64,000 bases of DNA from Annulohypoxylon bovei var. microspora (taxonomy: Eukaryota; Ascomycota; Sordariomycetes; Xylariales; Hypoxylaceae), in NCBI GenBank assembly GCA_022836615.1, contig MU405238.1, positions 1-64,000 of the forward strand. Reading direction: 5' to 3'. The position numbers and the translations under genes were made by a program. Of the stretch, positions 1 through 16,282 are shown piece by piece (positions within the stretch are counted from its first letter, which is position 1; every line of letters starts with the position of its first letter). Under the pieces are notes generated by a model. The model saw only the letters and a program-made list of their open reading frames with translations, was not told the DNA's origin and did not search any database.

Positions 1-3000
1 TATAATTCCATTTAAATTATAATAAATATATTTATTAAAATGGTTTATTTTATATCCTTTAAAGTTAAAAGTAAAAAAACCGAAGATTTTATTAAAATCT
101 TTATAAAATAATATTAAAAACTTTATAATATCTTCTTTAATATTATTTTTAATAAAGACTTTAAGTTTATATTTTACTTATAAAAGGATTTCCTTAAATT
201 AATAAATATTAAAATTTAAATAAACACCGTTTTCCATCCTTAGATTAATGGTTAAATTAAATGTTTTAATTAAATCCTTAAAATTTATTTAAAAGCTTTT
301 ATAAATTATAAAATGAATAATTAAAAAAACCTTTTAATTATAATTAAATTTACTTATAATAACATTATTTTATTTTTTATGTATTTAACCTCTTTTTACG
401 TGAATTACGGCTTTTATTTAACAGCTTATAACCTGCTTATAAAAGCTTTCTATAACTTAAGTAATAAGTTTTATTTATATTAAATAATATAAATATATTA
501 AAACGTTTAAAAGTATTTTAAACGTAATTAATAATATATAAAGAAATAAGTTAATAAATAAAGGAAAAATGTTTTTATATTTAAAAAAAAGTAATTTATA
601 ATATTAAACATAAAGAATATTAAAATTAAACAACTTACCAAAAAATTAAATTAAAAGTTATTTAACCCCTTTAAAATTTAAAAAGTAATTTTTTTTACCG
701 TTATTAAATTTATTTTATTTAAAGATTAAAGAATTTATAACTCCTTTTATATCTTTTTTATTAAACTTTACCACGTTAGTAATTAAAAATTATTTAATCT
801 TAACCAAGTTTTATAAAAAGTAACCTTAATTAAATTAAAAAATTATTAAGTAAAAGAAATAAAAGACTTTTTAAAAATTTAAAGGAAAGTAAAATATCTT
901 ATTAAATAAAAAGGTTAATTAATTAAGAAGTATTGGACTTAAGAGCCTTATAAACATATATTCAATAAAAGTTTAAAGTTAATAATTAAACATTTTTATT
1001 AAATTAACTTAATAAAATTATAAAACCTTTTTTTTAAAACGTAAATAATAATACTTAAAAAACAAGTATCGAAAAAAAAAAAACTAATGTTATATAAAAA
1101 TTAAAAATACAATTATTAATAATTATTATTATAACATATATATAAATATTAACATATAATGTAAAAAGTTATTAAATGAAATTAATTATAAAATATAAGT
1201 TATTATATGTAAAAAATTTAAATATTAAACTAATAAGAATTAAAAGGCGTTTATAACGTTAAAAAACTTTATATAAATTAAAATCAAATAATTTAATAAT
1301 CCCTTTTTTATTAAAAATAAAAAATTATAAACTTTAAACTTTTAAAAAATTATTATATTAAATTTGATTTTTATTATTTAAGCCTTATTATTAATTTTTA
1401 TTATAACGATATTTTAAAAGGGGTTAATTATATATTTTTCAAGTTTAAATATATTAAGGAATATAAGGCCCTTAGGTTATTATTTTATATAAAATAAACG
1501 ATTAATGAACTTTATAAATAATGTGTAAATGTATTATTATAAATAAATATTATAATAATAATAACTTTATGTTAAATCTTCTTAAATATAAAGGTAATAA
1601 AACCCCCTTATATATACCTCATTTTAATTGCGTTGAAATTTCGTTAAATTTATATAATAATTTTATTAATATATTATTATATCATTTATTTATACCTTAA
1701 TAATAAAACATTAATTAAGAAATTAAAGTACAAAATTAATTACAAATATTAATAAATGTTATATGGGGATTAAAAATATAATTATAATATTATATAAACG
1801 AACATTAACATAAAATGTAAAAAGCGATTACATAAAATTAATTAAAAAATAAAGGTTATTATATATAAAAAAATTAAATATTAAATTAATAAGAATTAAA
1901 AAGCGCATAATTATAATATAAAGCTTATTAAAAATAATAATATTTAAGATAAAATTAAATAAATTAATAAATTCTTTTCTTTTAAAAACAAGAATTAAAG
2001 ACCTAAAAACCATAAAAAATTATCATTAAAATTAATTTATATAAATAAATAAATATCCAAGCTTTTTATAAAGTTTTTATTATATTAAAGGCTTTAAAAA
2101 TATAATAAATGGTGGGTAATTTAAATAATTATATAAAATATATTTAATAATTAATTATAAAAATTAAGTTAAAAATAAAGGTATAATATTTAAAATTTAA
2201 AGTTAAAATTATTAATGGTAAATAATAATATATTAAACTTAATTAACAAAGTTAATTAAATTAATATATGTTAAAGGATTTAAATGATGGTTAAATAATC
2301 AAGTTAATTAATTATAAAATAAAATTTCTTAAAATAAAATATTAAATATATTAATATAATTCATTAATTAAAAATTATAAAAACCAAGTTACATCAAAGT
2401 ATATATTATGTATATTTAATGAAATGTATGAAATAAAAAATTGTAAAACATTTAAAATTATAATTTAATATAAGTTTTTAATAAATGTAACTTAATTTTA
2501 AAAAATTATTTAAATTTAAACGATTAATTAAAAAAACCGTTTTAAATTAAATTTTTTATAAATCTTATTTTATTAATATTATAATTAAATAATTATTAAT
2601 TTAATTATACATTAAATAAAAGTTATGATAAATATATAAAGTTTTTAATCTTAACTTTTATAAATAAATATATAATTATAAATATTTAAAATAATTATAA
2701 TTATTAAAATTATAAATAAATTTAAAAAAATATAATTAAATTATTAAATTACTTAAATTTTATAAATATTAAAATAAATAAATTAAAAATTATGTTTTAA
2801 TTTAATAATAAAAATATTTTTAAAATGATATTTTAATAAAGTTACTTAATTAATATAACCAAAAGTTTTTAAAAAAAGCTTGGATGTTATTGTGGATAAT
2901 TTAATTTAAATATTATTAATTTTATATTAATAAGGTTAATGTGTTAAATAATTGTAAATATTAATAAAAATTATTTTTAAAATTATTATTTAAAGGTATT

Positions 3001-4670
3001 ACCGCAAATTATTATATATATTATAAATATTTATTTAAAGGTATAATTAATAAAAGTTAAATATAATTAATTTATTCATATTTTTATATCTTTATATATG
3101 TAAGCTTTTTAAGTTTTTTAAGTTTTTTTAAACCTTATAATTTTATATTTATTATATGTTTAAATAAGTTTTAAAATATGTTGTTATTATTGTTTATAAA
3201 AAAATAAAACTAAATTTTTACCATTTATTTATATAAAGGTTAATAAGCTTTAAAGTGGCGGCTTAATAAGTATAAACATACCTTTAATTTTATTTTTAAT
3301 ATTACCACATTTTACCACTTTAAGTTAAAGATAAAGTTAATGAATTCTTGTTTTATATTATTAATTAAGCAATTAACGATTAATTACAAAACTTAAAATC
3401 TTATAAAGTTTATAATAATAACCTTAATTATTTTAAAGAACTTTTACTTAATTAAATAATTAAAGCGTAAATTTAACACGAAGTTTAAAATAATTTAAAA
3501 GCTTTTTTTAAAGTGGTTTTACTTAAAGGTTATAAGAAACGTTACATTAATAACCTTTTATAACGTGATTTAACGGATGGTATTAACTTAAAAGATTAAT
3601 ATTTTAATAATTTGTTTAAGATTATTAAGTTAAATTGTGTTTTATTAATGTTAACGTTTTTTAAAGGTTTTTTTATAAATATTAAATGTTTTCCGGATTT
3701 TTACATTAAAAGGCGTTTTAATTTTATGGATGTAATATTTATAAATATTTTTAAACGTTTTAATGAAATAAACCTTACATAATTTTAACCATTTTAAGTT
3801 TATAATAAATAAGTTTTATTATATATATAAAAACCTTAATTATATAATAATATTTTCCTTATCCATGTTAAATATAAATTTAAGGTTTAAAGAAACTTAA
3901 TTACCTTTACTTATAATAATAATTAAAACAAAGTTTAAATTATTTAATATAATAATAATATACTTTACGACGTTAATTAATTTTTAATTAAAGGAATTTA
4001 AATAATAATGTTAATTTATTTTATTTTTATATAAAAAGTGGAAAAAGAATGGTTTATTATAATTATGTTTATATTTATATAAAAGAAATATCTTTTTTTA
4101 AAATTAAATTAAAAATTTTAAGTATTATTTTTATAACGAAAGGAATTTAATGTTTTTATTATTTATGGGAATTAATATTAATTTAACTTTTTTTATTTAA
4201 CGTAAGGATTTTTTAATAATAATGCCTTTATTAATATCTTATAAATATAAAAAATATATTTCGTTATAAAAGGTGTTATATTTTAAAAGCTTTTTAATGA
4301 GGTAAAGAAAAGGTAAAAGATTATTTTCTTTTTTAATTAAAATGGTATTAATTATTTATATTTTAAAAGTGGTGTTTAATATAATTATAATAATATTTTT
4401 AAATGTTTTTATTAAGGCTTTAAATAAAATATTTTATTAATAAGGTTGGTAAGGCATTTTTTTAAATTAAGTAATGTAATAAATATAATTTAAATTTATT
4501 ATAAACTTTTTAAATATCCTTTAATAACATGTTTTTTTAATAATAATAAATAACTTTAACGACTTTATTATAATATACTTGCTCGTATGCCGATAAAAAT
4601 GATAATATTTTTTATTTAAATTATTTTATGTTTAAAAAGGGGTAAAAGGAAATAAAAAAAAGGAAAGTTA

Positions 4671-4855
4671 ATGTAATAATAATGGAAATTATAATAATAA
4701 TAATAATGGTTATAATAATGGTAATAATAATGGTAATAATAATAATAATAATTATAATAATAATAATAATAATGGTAATGATAATTATAATTAATAATTA
4801 TTAATTAATTAATAATTAATAATAATTAATGGTTAATAATGGTGGTAATAATGTA
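4671..4855. repeat. AAT/GGT-type trinucleotide microsatellite
   Basis: A run built of AAT triplets with interspersed GGT, grading into a TTAATTAA-type run at its right end. It has no gene context and is probably an old simple repeat. Confidence 0.75.
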
Positions 4856-7800
4856 AAATATAAAAATTTAAAAGGTATTAATTTTATTTAAACATTTAAA
4901 CGTATAATAAAATATAAAAGCTACTTTTTAATAATATAATAATAATAATTATATTAATTTAAAAGAATTTAAAATTAATTTATATGTATTTATAAAACAT
5001 ATAAACTATTTAAGGATATTTAAATACTTAAATATATATAAGGTATATATTTATATATTTGCTTTAAATAAATGTATTAAAACTTCAATAAAATTTAATT
5101 ACATTTAATATTTATAATGTTAATAAATATATTAAATAATTAATAAAAAAAAATCCAAGTAAATTAAATATTAATAAACAAAAAGTAAGTTAAATAACTA
5201 AATAAATGATAAGTAAATAAGGTAATGATTAATATATTAATTAAAATTTATTAACGTTAAATAAAAAATAATAAACTAATTAAATTATAATGTGGCTTTA
5301 TTAACCACTTTATATATTAAGTGGTAAAGCGATCTTAAAGAAAGGTTGTTTTTATAAACGATGATAAATGTTTTTAAAAAGTTATTTAATTAATTAATTA
5401 TTAAAGATAAATTTATATATATTTTAAATTAAAAAAGGTACGTTAAAAAAAATTAAGTTTTTTTTAATTTTAATTTATTTTTTATAATAAAATGAAAAAC
5501 AATAAATTATTTATAATTGTTTTACCGCTTGCTTTATGTGTTTAAATCTTACATTTATTCTTTATTAATGTTATATTTTCTTATTTATAATGTTATGTTT
5601 TATGCGAAATATAACTTTATTTAAAAAATAAAAAAACACGTTAACTTAATTAATTAATTTTACACCTTATAATAAACGGATATATAACCGGTAACTTTAT
5701 TTCGTATAAATTTTTAAAAGTAATAAATTAAAATTATCGATATTTTACGTTGGTTATCCAAAGCTATGGAAATAAAAAATAAAATAATAAATAAATAATT
5801 ATATAATAAAATTATTAACGGCCTTATGTAAACCTTTAACCATTATTCGACCTTAATTATTATTATTAATGTTAAATCCTTAATTAATAGATTTTAATTA
5901 ATTTAAGTTTATTATAAAAAGCGACGCCATTGCTTATAAATACACAAATAAAACTTATTTATAATAAAGTTAAAATATAATTACTCGACTTAATTAATTA
6001 AAAATCCTTCCTTTAATAAAGTTTTTTTCTTTCTTTTTAATTATAACATCCTTTTTTTTAATTATTTTAACTTTTTTTATAAAAGGTTTCTTTTTTCCAT
6101 TTAATTATTATAATATACCTTGCTTAATTATTTTAACGTTCATTAACGCGTTATGTAAATTAATGTTTAAAAAATTCGAAATAATTTCCATTATTATTTT
6201 TAATTAATTAAAATATAATATCTAATATTAATTAACGGAAATAAACGAACGATAAGTTTTTAAAAGAAATTAACATATATATTTTTATTAATAAACATTT
6301 TAATTTTAAATTATTACTTTATTTTTTAACTTTTTATTTATTATTAACTTTGTTTCTTTTTTTTTTAATAAAAACGAGCTAAATTTTACAAATATTATAA
6401 TAAAAAAGGTTTTAATAAATAAAGAAATGAAAATGAAAAAAAAGAAATTATAATTTTTTATAAAATTTATTTTACGGTTAAATTAATTAACTAGTATTAA
6501 TTCGCTTGGTGTTCGCCTTTAATTACTTTATAATAATATAATAATATATAATAAATTAAATTTAATTAAAGTTTATTATTTTTAAAGGATTTTAAGTGAT
6601 TATTAAAATTAAATTTTCATTTATAATTATAAAATTATAAATTTTAAATTAACAATTTTATTAATTAAATTCTTATTATTATAAAGTGAATATTTTAAAA
6701 ATAATATGTTATAATTTAATTATTATAAACCTTTTTTTAAATATTTAAAATACTTATTTATTAAAAGTTTTATATAATGAATATAATTTAAATAACCTTA
6801 TTATTTTATAAAAAAGTTATTTTTTGATTTTAATTTAACTTAAAGTTTTTAATTAAAATTAGTTTTATAAGGTTATTTAAATACGAAAATAAACGTTTAT
6901 ATAAAAAAAAAAAATAATTATTAAATTAAAGCTTAAATGTTTAATTAATTAAAAGATATTTAAATCTTTAATTAATAAATTATTTTAATACGCTTTTATT
7001 TTATAAATATTTAATTATAATATAAGATTATAACGTTATAAAAACAATTTAATTTAAGCTTAATTTCAATAACTTTAATGTATGTAATTACGGAATTATA
7101 TATTAATATAATTTATTAAATTATTATTATTAAATTCCTTATATTTAAAGCAATGACTTGGTTAATAATATAATTTTTAAAGTAAATAATTTAATAATGT
7201 TACATAAATTTGGTTTTTAATTAATTAAATATTTAAATTTCTTTTATAAATGTAATAAATTATTAATTATATTTATTTATATAAATAACTTTCCACTTTA
7301 AAATATGTTTATAATTTATGTTATTAATAAAAAAAAAATAATATGTATATGCTTTTATATTACGTAAAAGGAAGCATTCAAACGCCTTAAAATTGCCATA
7401 AAATATTTAACATATATATACGCCATATAATTCATTATAAAATATAAGAAAACTTCGTATAAATATTTAAAACCTTGCCATTTATTAATATATAACTTAT
7501 CTTATAACGTAATAAATAAAAATTATTATTCTTGTTTTTTTTAAAGGTTTAAATAAATTAATTCTATTTAAACCTTTAGTTATTATTTTCCCCTTTTAAA
7601 TCTAAGTGTTTAAATAACTTTTTAATTATTACAAAAATTTTATTAAATTTATAAAATCTTTTACAAGCTTTTTCTTACCAAAGCTTAAAAGTTTTTAACA
7701 TAAGCTTTATCTCATTTATAAAGCTTTTAATTTGTTTTTCAAACTTTATATTCTTTTCTAAAATAATTATTAATAATGTTTTAACCTTATTTAATTTTTT

Positions 7801-10800
7801 ATTTAAATGTTTAATCTTTTTTTATTTTAAAGATTTATTTATATTATTTATAAATTACTTGTAATTAAAGAAAACCATTATTATATTATTACGGTATTTA
7901 ATATTAATATTATTTACAAGAAATTAAATCGCTTTTAATTAAATGATATTAAAGTTATTTAAAAATATAAAAAATTATAATAAAACCGTTATTAACATTT
8001 TAACCATTAAAATTTAACGTGGCTTTTAAGTTAATAAAATTAAATAATAATACTTAATCATTTTTAAGTTAATGTTTTAAATATACATTATTAACAATTT
8101 ATGTAATTTAAATAAGTTTTATAATAAGTTATTAAAGTTATAATTTAATATTTTAAATTTTATTATATTAAAATAATTAATGTATGTTAAGTTTAAAAGC
8201 TGGTAAATGTTTAAATTATTATTTTTATAATAAAAGTATTTTATAAATTATTTTTAAAATTATTTAATGGCTTTAATATAATTTTTAAATTTTATAATTT
8301 AAAGCTTTTAAAATTTATCTTTTTTAACTTAATGTTTACCTTCTAATAAAAATGTATTATTAATATAAAAGGTAAATGTTAAGTTTATTTATTAAGCTTA
8401 ATTAAATTAATTTATATTATAAATATTATTCTTTCTTAAAATCCAAGCTTTATAACCAAGTTTATAAACCTTTAATTTAAGTATTACTTAAATAATTTCC
8501 TTATAATTTAAAAAAACCTTATTACGTTTTTAAATGAATAAGTTTATTAAATATGTTTTAATATTTTTATTAAAATATAAGTTTACTTAATTTAAAAAGT
8601 TTAAGTTTAATATATTATAAATTATTATACTTAAAATTAATAATTTTAAAGCCTTTTTATTAAAAGATTAAAATAAGTTTTTAAGGATTTTATATTCCTT
8701 ATAATTCTTATCCTTGAAAATATTTATAATTTTTTTATAAGGGATGAAATCTTGTTTATAAAGCTTTTGTGTTATATTTAATATAATAAAAAATATTTCT
8801 TTGAATAAATAATTTATATTAATATTTAATATTATTAATAATATAACTTTATATAATAAAAGAATATATAAATTTATATTAAATAATATTATGTTTAAAT
8901 TTATAACGCTTTAATTTTATAAAGTGTTATTTAAATATATTAAATGTTATTTAATTGGGTTTTATTTAACTTTTTCTTACTTAAAAAGCTAAAGGAAAGT
9001 TAAATAAATTATAATAAATATTTAATTAAAAGTAAAATAATTACTTAATTTTATAATTATATAAATAAATTATAATGTATATAATTATAAGAAAAATAAT
9101 TATTTAAATAAATTAAAATAAAAGTTAAATGATTAATTTAAAATAAATAAAATAAAAATAAACTAAAAACTTAATATGTTTTATTTAAAATTTATATAAA
9201 TACTTTATATAACGTTGGTAATAATTTTTTACCAAATAACCTTCATTTTATATAAAATAATAAAAATGCCCCATCCCTTTTATTAATATAAATTTTATCT
9301 TAAATATTATAATAATGTAATTTTTAATACTTGTTTAAGTTTTACTTAATAAATATTAAATAATAAATAAAAATAAACTTAAAGTAATGGCCGAAGTTAC
9401 CTTTATAAGTATATAATGATTTAATAATGTTATAAATTAATAAAATTTAAATAATTAATTATTAAATGGTAAATTTTTAAATAAGGAAAGTAAATATAAA
9501 CATGTTTAATGTTTAATTAATGTGATAATTATGTTTAATTTAATTATGTTTTATAATTAATTTAATCGGACTTTAATTATTATCGATTAAAAAAAAATAT
9601 TTAAATATTTATTTAATATATATTTAAATATGTATAAACATTTATAATAAAAATTATAATTAATATTATTAAAATAATTATATAAATTTATTTGAAATAT
9701 CTTTTTTATTTAAGTTTATTTAAGTTATTGCCCCTTTTTTTTCTTATATAACAAGTTTAATAAAATTTTATATAATTTTATTAAAACGGTTTAATTTTGG
9801 ATTTTATATATAATTACTTTATATATATTAATTTGCTTAAAATAATTTAATATTATTTAATATTTTTTAATAATAAATATATAAATTTTTATATTAATAT
9901 AATTAAAACTTATTAATTTATAATTAAAGTTTATTAATTTATATTATAAAGATTTTTATATTATTATAATTAAATTTTATTAAATTATAATTTATAAAAA
10001 CTTTAACATTGTTTATATTTATTTTTTATTAATTTAAAATTTTATATTATGTTTATTATTATAATTAAAAAGCTTGTTTAAATGGAGAAATATATTAATT
10101 AAATGGTTATTTTTATGGTAGAAATTTTAATTAACTTTAATAAAAGTAAAAAAAATTAAAAAAATAATATTATTTTTAAAATTACATCTTTTTTTATTAT
10201 ATTAAAATTAGTTAATATTATTTTAACTTAAATAAAGGATTTATAATGTTAATAAATAAATATAAAAAATAATTTATTTAAGAAATTTAAAGAAATGGTA
10301 ACAGCTTTTAATAAAATTTCTTTAAAAAAAGTTAAGCTTATTTTTATATTAAGTTAAATAATTAGCGTGATTTAATTTATTAAGGTTAAGTTAATAAAGG
10401 AAATAAAAATCGTTTTCGTTAATTTTTAAAAGAATTAAAACGAGTTAACTTTGGTAAAAAAGGAAATTATTTGTTTAAAATTAAATATTTAATATAATTT
10501 AAATAAATTTAATTAATTAATCCTTTATAATAAAGTAAATTTTAAAAGTATAAGAAAAGTTAAAAAGTTTATTTTTATTTATATTTAATAATTTAAAAGT
10601 AAGAATAAACAATTAAGGCGGGACGTTGCGTAAATTTTTAATAAAGATTAAAAATTTATTTAAATGGAAAAAACGATTATAAAAATACATTTTAAAACCG
10701 AACGTTTAAACGAAAGCATTTGGTAAAACTTGGCGGCGGTAATTAATAAAAAGGTTTATTTTATAAAGGACTTGGAAAGCGTTTTTACATAAATATAAAA

Positions 10801-11408
10801 ACTTGAAAATAAAATTAAACGTTTAAGGTAAAAAATAAAAGAATTAACTTAATAATTAAAAAAAAAGCACGTTAACTTTATTTCATACGTATTCCCATTA
10901 CATAAATAAATTTAACCCTTTAAATATATAAAAGAAATTAAAGATAAGGAATGGAAAATTAATAAAAGTTAAATATAAAATGAAAAAATCCTTTTTATCA
11001 TTAATTAACTTTTTAATTATAAGTTAATTATAAAAATTAACTTTCTTTTAACTTTTAATAATATAATTTTTTAAATGTTTAAACTTGTTTTTAATAAAAT
11101 TATTAAATAATATATTAAAAATGTTCTTAAAAAAGTGGAATTAAAAAGGTGGTATTATTTTAAAATAATAATGTTTTATATAAATTACTTTATTTTAAAT
11201 ATGGATATTAAGGTTAATAAAAAATGTTAACGCTATAATAATAAATGTTTTTAATTTAAGAAAACCATTTTCTTAAATGGCTTTTTTATGGTGTGTAAAA
11301 TAAAATAAAAAGTGGGATAAAAATGATTTATTTATAAGGATATTAAGAAAAAAAAACGGGGATAATATTAATATATAAATATATAAAAATTATAAATTAC
11401 CTTTTATT

Positions 11409-11471
11409 AAATAAACCATTAAATTAAAAAAAAAATATTATTATAAAATCATAATTTTATTTTATATTTAA
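11409..11471 (-). repeat. Dispersed repeat D1, copy 1 (inverted)
   Basis: Read on the minus strand, this matches the copies at 15187-15249 and 40023-40084: TTAAATATAAAATAAAAT, an A/T core, then TTTAATTTAATGGTTTATTT. The TGG is preserved here. Confidence 0.55.
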
Positions 11472-12483
11472 TACCTTTTTAATTATAATTTAATTAATTT
11501 AACCATAACTTAATTAATTATAATATTTTTAATAAATAATAATACAATTTATATTTTAATATTAATATAATTAAATATATACTTAAATTAATTATCCTTT
11601 AAATTAATTAATGGTAAATAAATAATAATAATAATATATATAAATTTATTATTATTTTAATCCATTAAAAATTATTTATTATTAATAACAATTATATTAA
11701 AAAAAACACTTAAGGTTTTATAACTTTAATAAAACCATTTTATTTTTAATTAATAAAGAAACTTTATTAATGCTTATTTAATTTCTTTCGATTAATAATA
11801 ATAATGATATTATATGTTAATTTAACTTTATTTTCCTTTATTAAAATTATAATAAATTAATTTTAATTGCCTTTAATTAATTCCATATATAATATTATGA
11901 ATAATTAATTATTATTCATAATATTTGATATTTATTAATAAAAATTTTTATGTGTTTTAACTTTATTTCAATTATGAAATTACCTTTTAACTTTATTTTA
12001 ACCACGAAATTACCCTTTAACCTTATTTTAACAATTAATTATTAAATACCACATATAACCTTAATTCGATTTTATTATTTAAAGTTATTAAAGGTATATT
12101 AATTTTTAAAAAATAAATGAATGAATAAATAAATGAATAATATAATTATATATAAAACCATATTTCTTATATATTATTATTAATTAAATAAACTTATTAT
12201 ATATATCTTAAATAATATACCTTTTCCCGCTTTTTACCACATATTAAACATTTTTTTACACCTTTATTCCCTTTTTATCCATGTTTATATAAATAAATAT
12301 ATATTTATAAAAAACAACATTTAATGATTTATAATTTAATAATATATAAAAAGTTAATTAATAGTAAAAGGGTTTTCCGTGAAAATTAATTTATTATAAA
12401 TAAAATTAAAAACATTTTTAAAAATTTAATTATAACTTTTAAAATTCTTATTATTATTATAAACGCCGTTATTATTATTATTA

Positions 12484-12700
12484 TTGTTTTTAAACGGTTT
12501 AAAAAAGGGGTTATTAAAATTACCATTTAATAATTTTTTTAATATATTAAATAATAAATTTTTTAATATGTTAAATAATAAATCTTTAAAATTAATAAAT
12601 AATAATCTTTTAAAACTTTCATTTAATAACTTAAAAAAGTCGTTAAATGATAACTTTTTAAAACCATTAAATAAAATCTTAAATATTTTTATAATAAGTT
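12484..12700. repeat. Degenerate short tandem repeat
   Basis: Repeated TTAAATAATAA(A/T)TTTTTTAA-like units of roughly 24-36 bp. The 74-codon open frame over it (12484-12708) reads as Leu/Asn/Lys/Phe repeats and is best explained by the repeat. Its reverse complement resembles the TTAAACCAC tracts at 20.2 and 44.4 kb, but too loosely to call homology. Confidence 0.45.
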
Positions 12701-14251
12701 ATTTTTAATATTTATAAAAAACCATTATTATATATTTAAATTCATTATATATCTTTAAATAATTATAATTACAATTATATAAAATAATTTAAAATAAATC
12801 CTTAAGCAACTTAAATATAATTATTTTAAAATTTTCGCATTTTATAATAACTTTTTTAACGGCGTGCAAGTTTTTAATTAAAAGCTTATACAATGTAAAG
12901 CTTTCTTTTATTATACTTTTTAAGGAAAATAAAATAAATAATTACTTATATAATTACTTTTTAATCCTTTTTATTAATAAGGATTATTAAAGGATTATTA
13001 TAAAAATAATTAAATATTCCTAATATAACTTTTTATAAATAATAATTATTAACACTTTTATATTTTTATTATAAAAAAAAAATTTATATATACGCATTAT
13101 AAATATATTATTAATTACATTAATAAGTAAAAAGATATTCCGGTAATCATTTAATTAATACACCGCGGTATACTTAAAAAACACCGCAAAAAAAATACAA
13201 TCCCCCGCCCATAAGCTGCCAAAAGTAAACTAAATAAAAGCTTTACAAAACCTTATCATTTATAAAAAATTAAAAATTATTAAACCTTCCTTAATTTTAA
13301 CGCAATCCGCGTTATACTTTAAATAATTTATTAATAATATTACGTTAATAAAAAACCATTGCTTTAAATAATAAATCTTTTTTTATATAACCATAAATTA
13401 CATATTAACCTTTAATAATTCCTTAAAATCTTTAAAATATTTCAAATAAAAATTATATTAAAGTTTAATTTAAAACTTATTTTTATTTTATTAAATCCAC
13501 TTATTGCTAATTATATTATTACTTAAAAGGATTATCTTAAATAAGTTATTAAAGTTAAAAATTAATTATTAACTTTTAATTTAATATTTAAATTTTTTTA
13601 CCATATTAATTATATAATGTAATTAATTTTTTACTATAATTTAAAGTTTTTAATTTATTTACATAAAATTTTAAACCATTATTACGTGTTTATAATTATT
13701 ATTAAACTTTTTAACTTTTTATTTACCTTTAACCTTATCATTATTTAATTTATTATTAAAATAAACGATATAATTAAAATTAAAATTATTTTAACCGCCC
13801 CCTTTAAAATCACATATATAAGAACTTAAACCTTTAACATTATTATAATGCGGTTTTTTAATTAATTAATATAAAAGGTTAATTAATTTCCCGTACACAT
13901 TTTAAAATAACATGGTAAATTAACGGGATATTATATAAACAAAAAAAAATAAAATGTTTTATAAATAATAAATTTATTAAAAATAAATAATATAAATAAT
14001 AAATCAAAAAAAAGTTATAATATACAAAATATAATTTACGCAAAAAAAGAAAAATAAAAAGGAAAATAAACGGTAAAAATTATTACTTAAAATTAAAAAA
14101 ATAATATAAGTTTACTTATACTTTTTTTACTTAATAAAACTTATCATCGCAAAGGCATATAATTTATAACATTTACACACATTTTTAACTTTATATAATA
14201 TTTTATTATATATTATAATCTTAATTAAAAATTTAAATCATAACGAAATAT

Positions 14252-14309
14252 ATTAATTTTAAAATTATTATATATATTAATTTTAAAATTATTATATATA
14301 TTAATTTTA
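14252..14309. repeat. 24-bp tandem repeat, about 2.4 copies
   Basis: Two identical 24-bp units starting ATTAATTTTAAAATTATT (14252-14275 and 14276-14299) followed by a 10-bp partial copy. Identical units in a heavily mutated block suggest that the duplication is younger than the mutation. Confidence 0.8.
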
Positions 14310-15186
14310 TGACCGTTATATGTTAACTTATAACGATTTATAATAAATAAAGTTTTATATTAATTTATTTATTTATAAATTTATATATTTAAGTTTATTA
14401 ATTAATTAATTAATATTATAATTTAATAATTATTTTAATAAAACCCGTTAATTTATTTCGTTATAAATGTTTTTCCATAAATGGATTATTTTAATATTAT
14501 TAACCCTTTTAAATAATATAAGGATATATATTTATATTTATTTAAAGTAAAATTTATATAATAATATTTAAACATTAAATTATTTGGGAAAATTAAATAA
14601 ATAAGTATATAAATAAGTATATACATAAAGTTTAAATTTATAATTATTTAAATGTGTAAAATATATTTTAAAATTATAAGTTTATATTAATACGAAATTT
14701 ATATGCGTAAATAAAGGATAATATTATATATAATTTAATATAATTTTTATTTATATGGTATAATTTATAATTATATAAATTAAGGTTATTAATTTATGGT
14801 TTTACATAAAATGAATAATTAATTAAAAACCGATTTAAGATATTTTTTTTTTATTTAAATAATAAAATTATATAATAACTTACGTTTAAACGTATAATTA
14901 TACATTTATAAAAGTTTATAATTAAGTTTATTAAATATAAAATAATTAAAAGTTTATTAATATATAAATATATATTTATAAAAAAGGGGTATATTATAAT
15001 GTTTATAAATGTTATTTTATTTTTATGTTTCTTCTTTTATTATAATAAGGTTAATTAAAAAAAATAAGTTATATAATAAATTAATTATTTAATTTAATTG
15101 CATTAATATGGCATCTTAATCGGAAAAAAACAACGGTAATAATAATGAAAATAATAAGAAAAAGTTCTTTTTAAAATTAAAATATA

Positions 15187-15249
15187 TTAAATATAAAATA
15201 AAATTATAATTGCATAATTAATACCTTCTTTTTAATTTAATGGTTTATT
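15187..15249 (+). repeat. Dispersed repeat D1, copy 2; possible left terminal repeat
   Basis: Shares TTAAATATAAAATAAAAT, an A/T core and TACCTTCTTTTTAATTTAAT with the copy at 40023-40084. An inverted relative lies at 16215-16282, so 15187-16282 could be a roughly 1.1-kb DNA transposon remnant with degenerate terminal inverted repeats. No transposase can be read between them. Confidence 0.6.
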
Positions 15250-16214
15250 TAATAAAATAATTAATGTTTAAATTATTAAATAAATGTTATTTAATTTATA
15301 TTTAATAAAGCTTTAAAAAAAAGTAAATTAGGTAATTAAAAATAAAATATCTTATTTAAAATATAATATTTATTTAAGTAATTAATGAAATTAATTTAAA
15401 AATTTATGGAAAATAAATGAAACGAGTTAAACTTAGAAATGAATATAATAAATAAATAAAAATAATATTTTTAAAGTTTAATTATAAGAATTTTAATAAT
15501 AAATAAATTATATATTTAATTATTAATTATATTATTTATAATATTTATTTATAATTTAAAGATTTTATAATTTAAGATAAATAAGTATTATATTAATTAA
15601 TATATAAAGTTTTTTTTTATTTAATTTTTTAATATCTTAATATTATTAATTAATATTTAATATTAATGTTAATTTTAATCTTTAAAAATAAATAATATCT
15701 TTTATATCGACGAAGATTATATAAAGGAATTTTAAAATATAAAGGGTGGAAAAAGAAAAATATAAAATAAAAGTTAATTTTAAAAGGTAAATTTAATAAA
15801 ATAAAATATTAATAAATTTAATAAAAATTAAATTTATATTTTTATTAATTTCATTCTTTAAATTAACAATACTTTTATAATAATAATAATTAAAAGTGGT
15901 ATTTATATTTATATTTATATTAATATTAAAGTTTAAAATTAAGTTTATATAATTAATAATAATTATATTTATTTAATATAATATAAAAAAAATTAAAAAT
16001 AATAATAAATTATTAAATTTATTAAAGAAAAGATGTTAATAAATTATTATAATTTTTTTTTATATTTATATATAATTAAAAAAAAAGATTAAAAAATTTA
16101 TTTAATAATGTATTTTTTATTAAAGCTTTATTTATATTATTAAATATATATGGAATATATTTAAGGTTATCTTTAATGTTATTATTTTTTAAAAATAATA
16201 AGGTTTATATAATT

Positions 16215-16282
16215 AAATAAATTATTAAATTAAAAAAAAGGTATTATTTATATATATAATTATAATTTTATTTTATATTTAA
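16215..16282 (-). repeat. Dispersed repeat D1, copy 3 (inverted); possible right terminal repeat
   Basis: Its reverse complement matches D1 at 15187-15249 across most of the length. It has TTAATAATTTA where the other copies read TTAATGGTTTA, which is the transition expected from RIP. Confidence 0.5.
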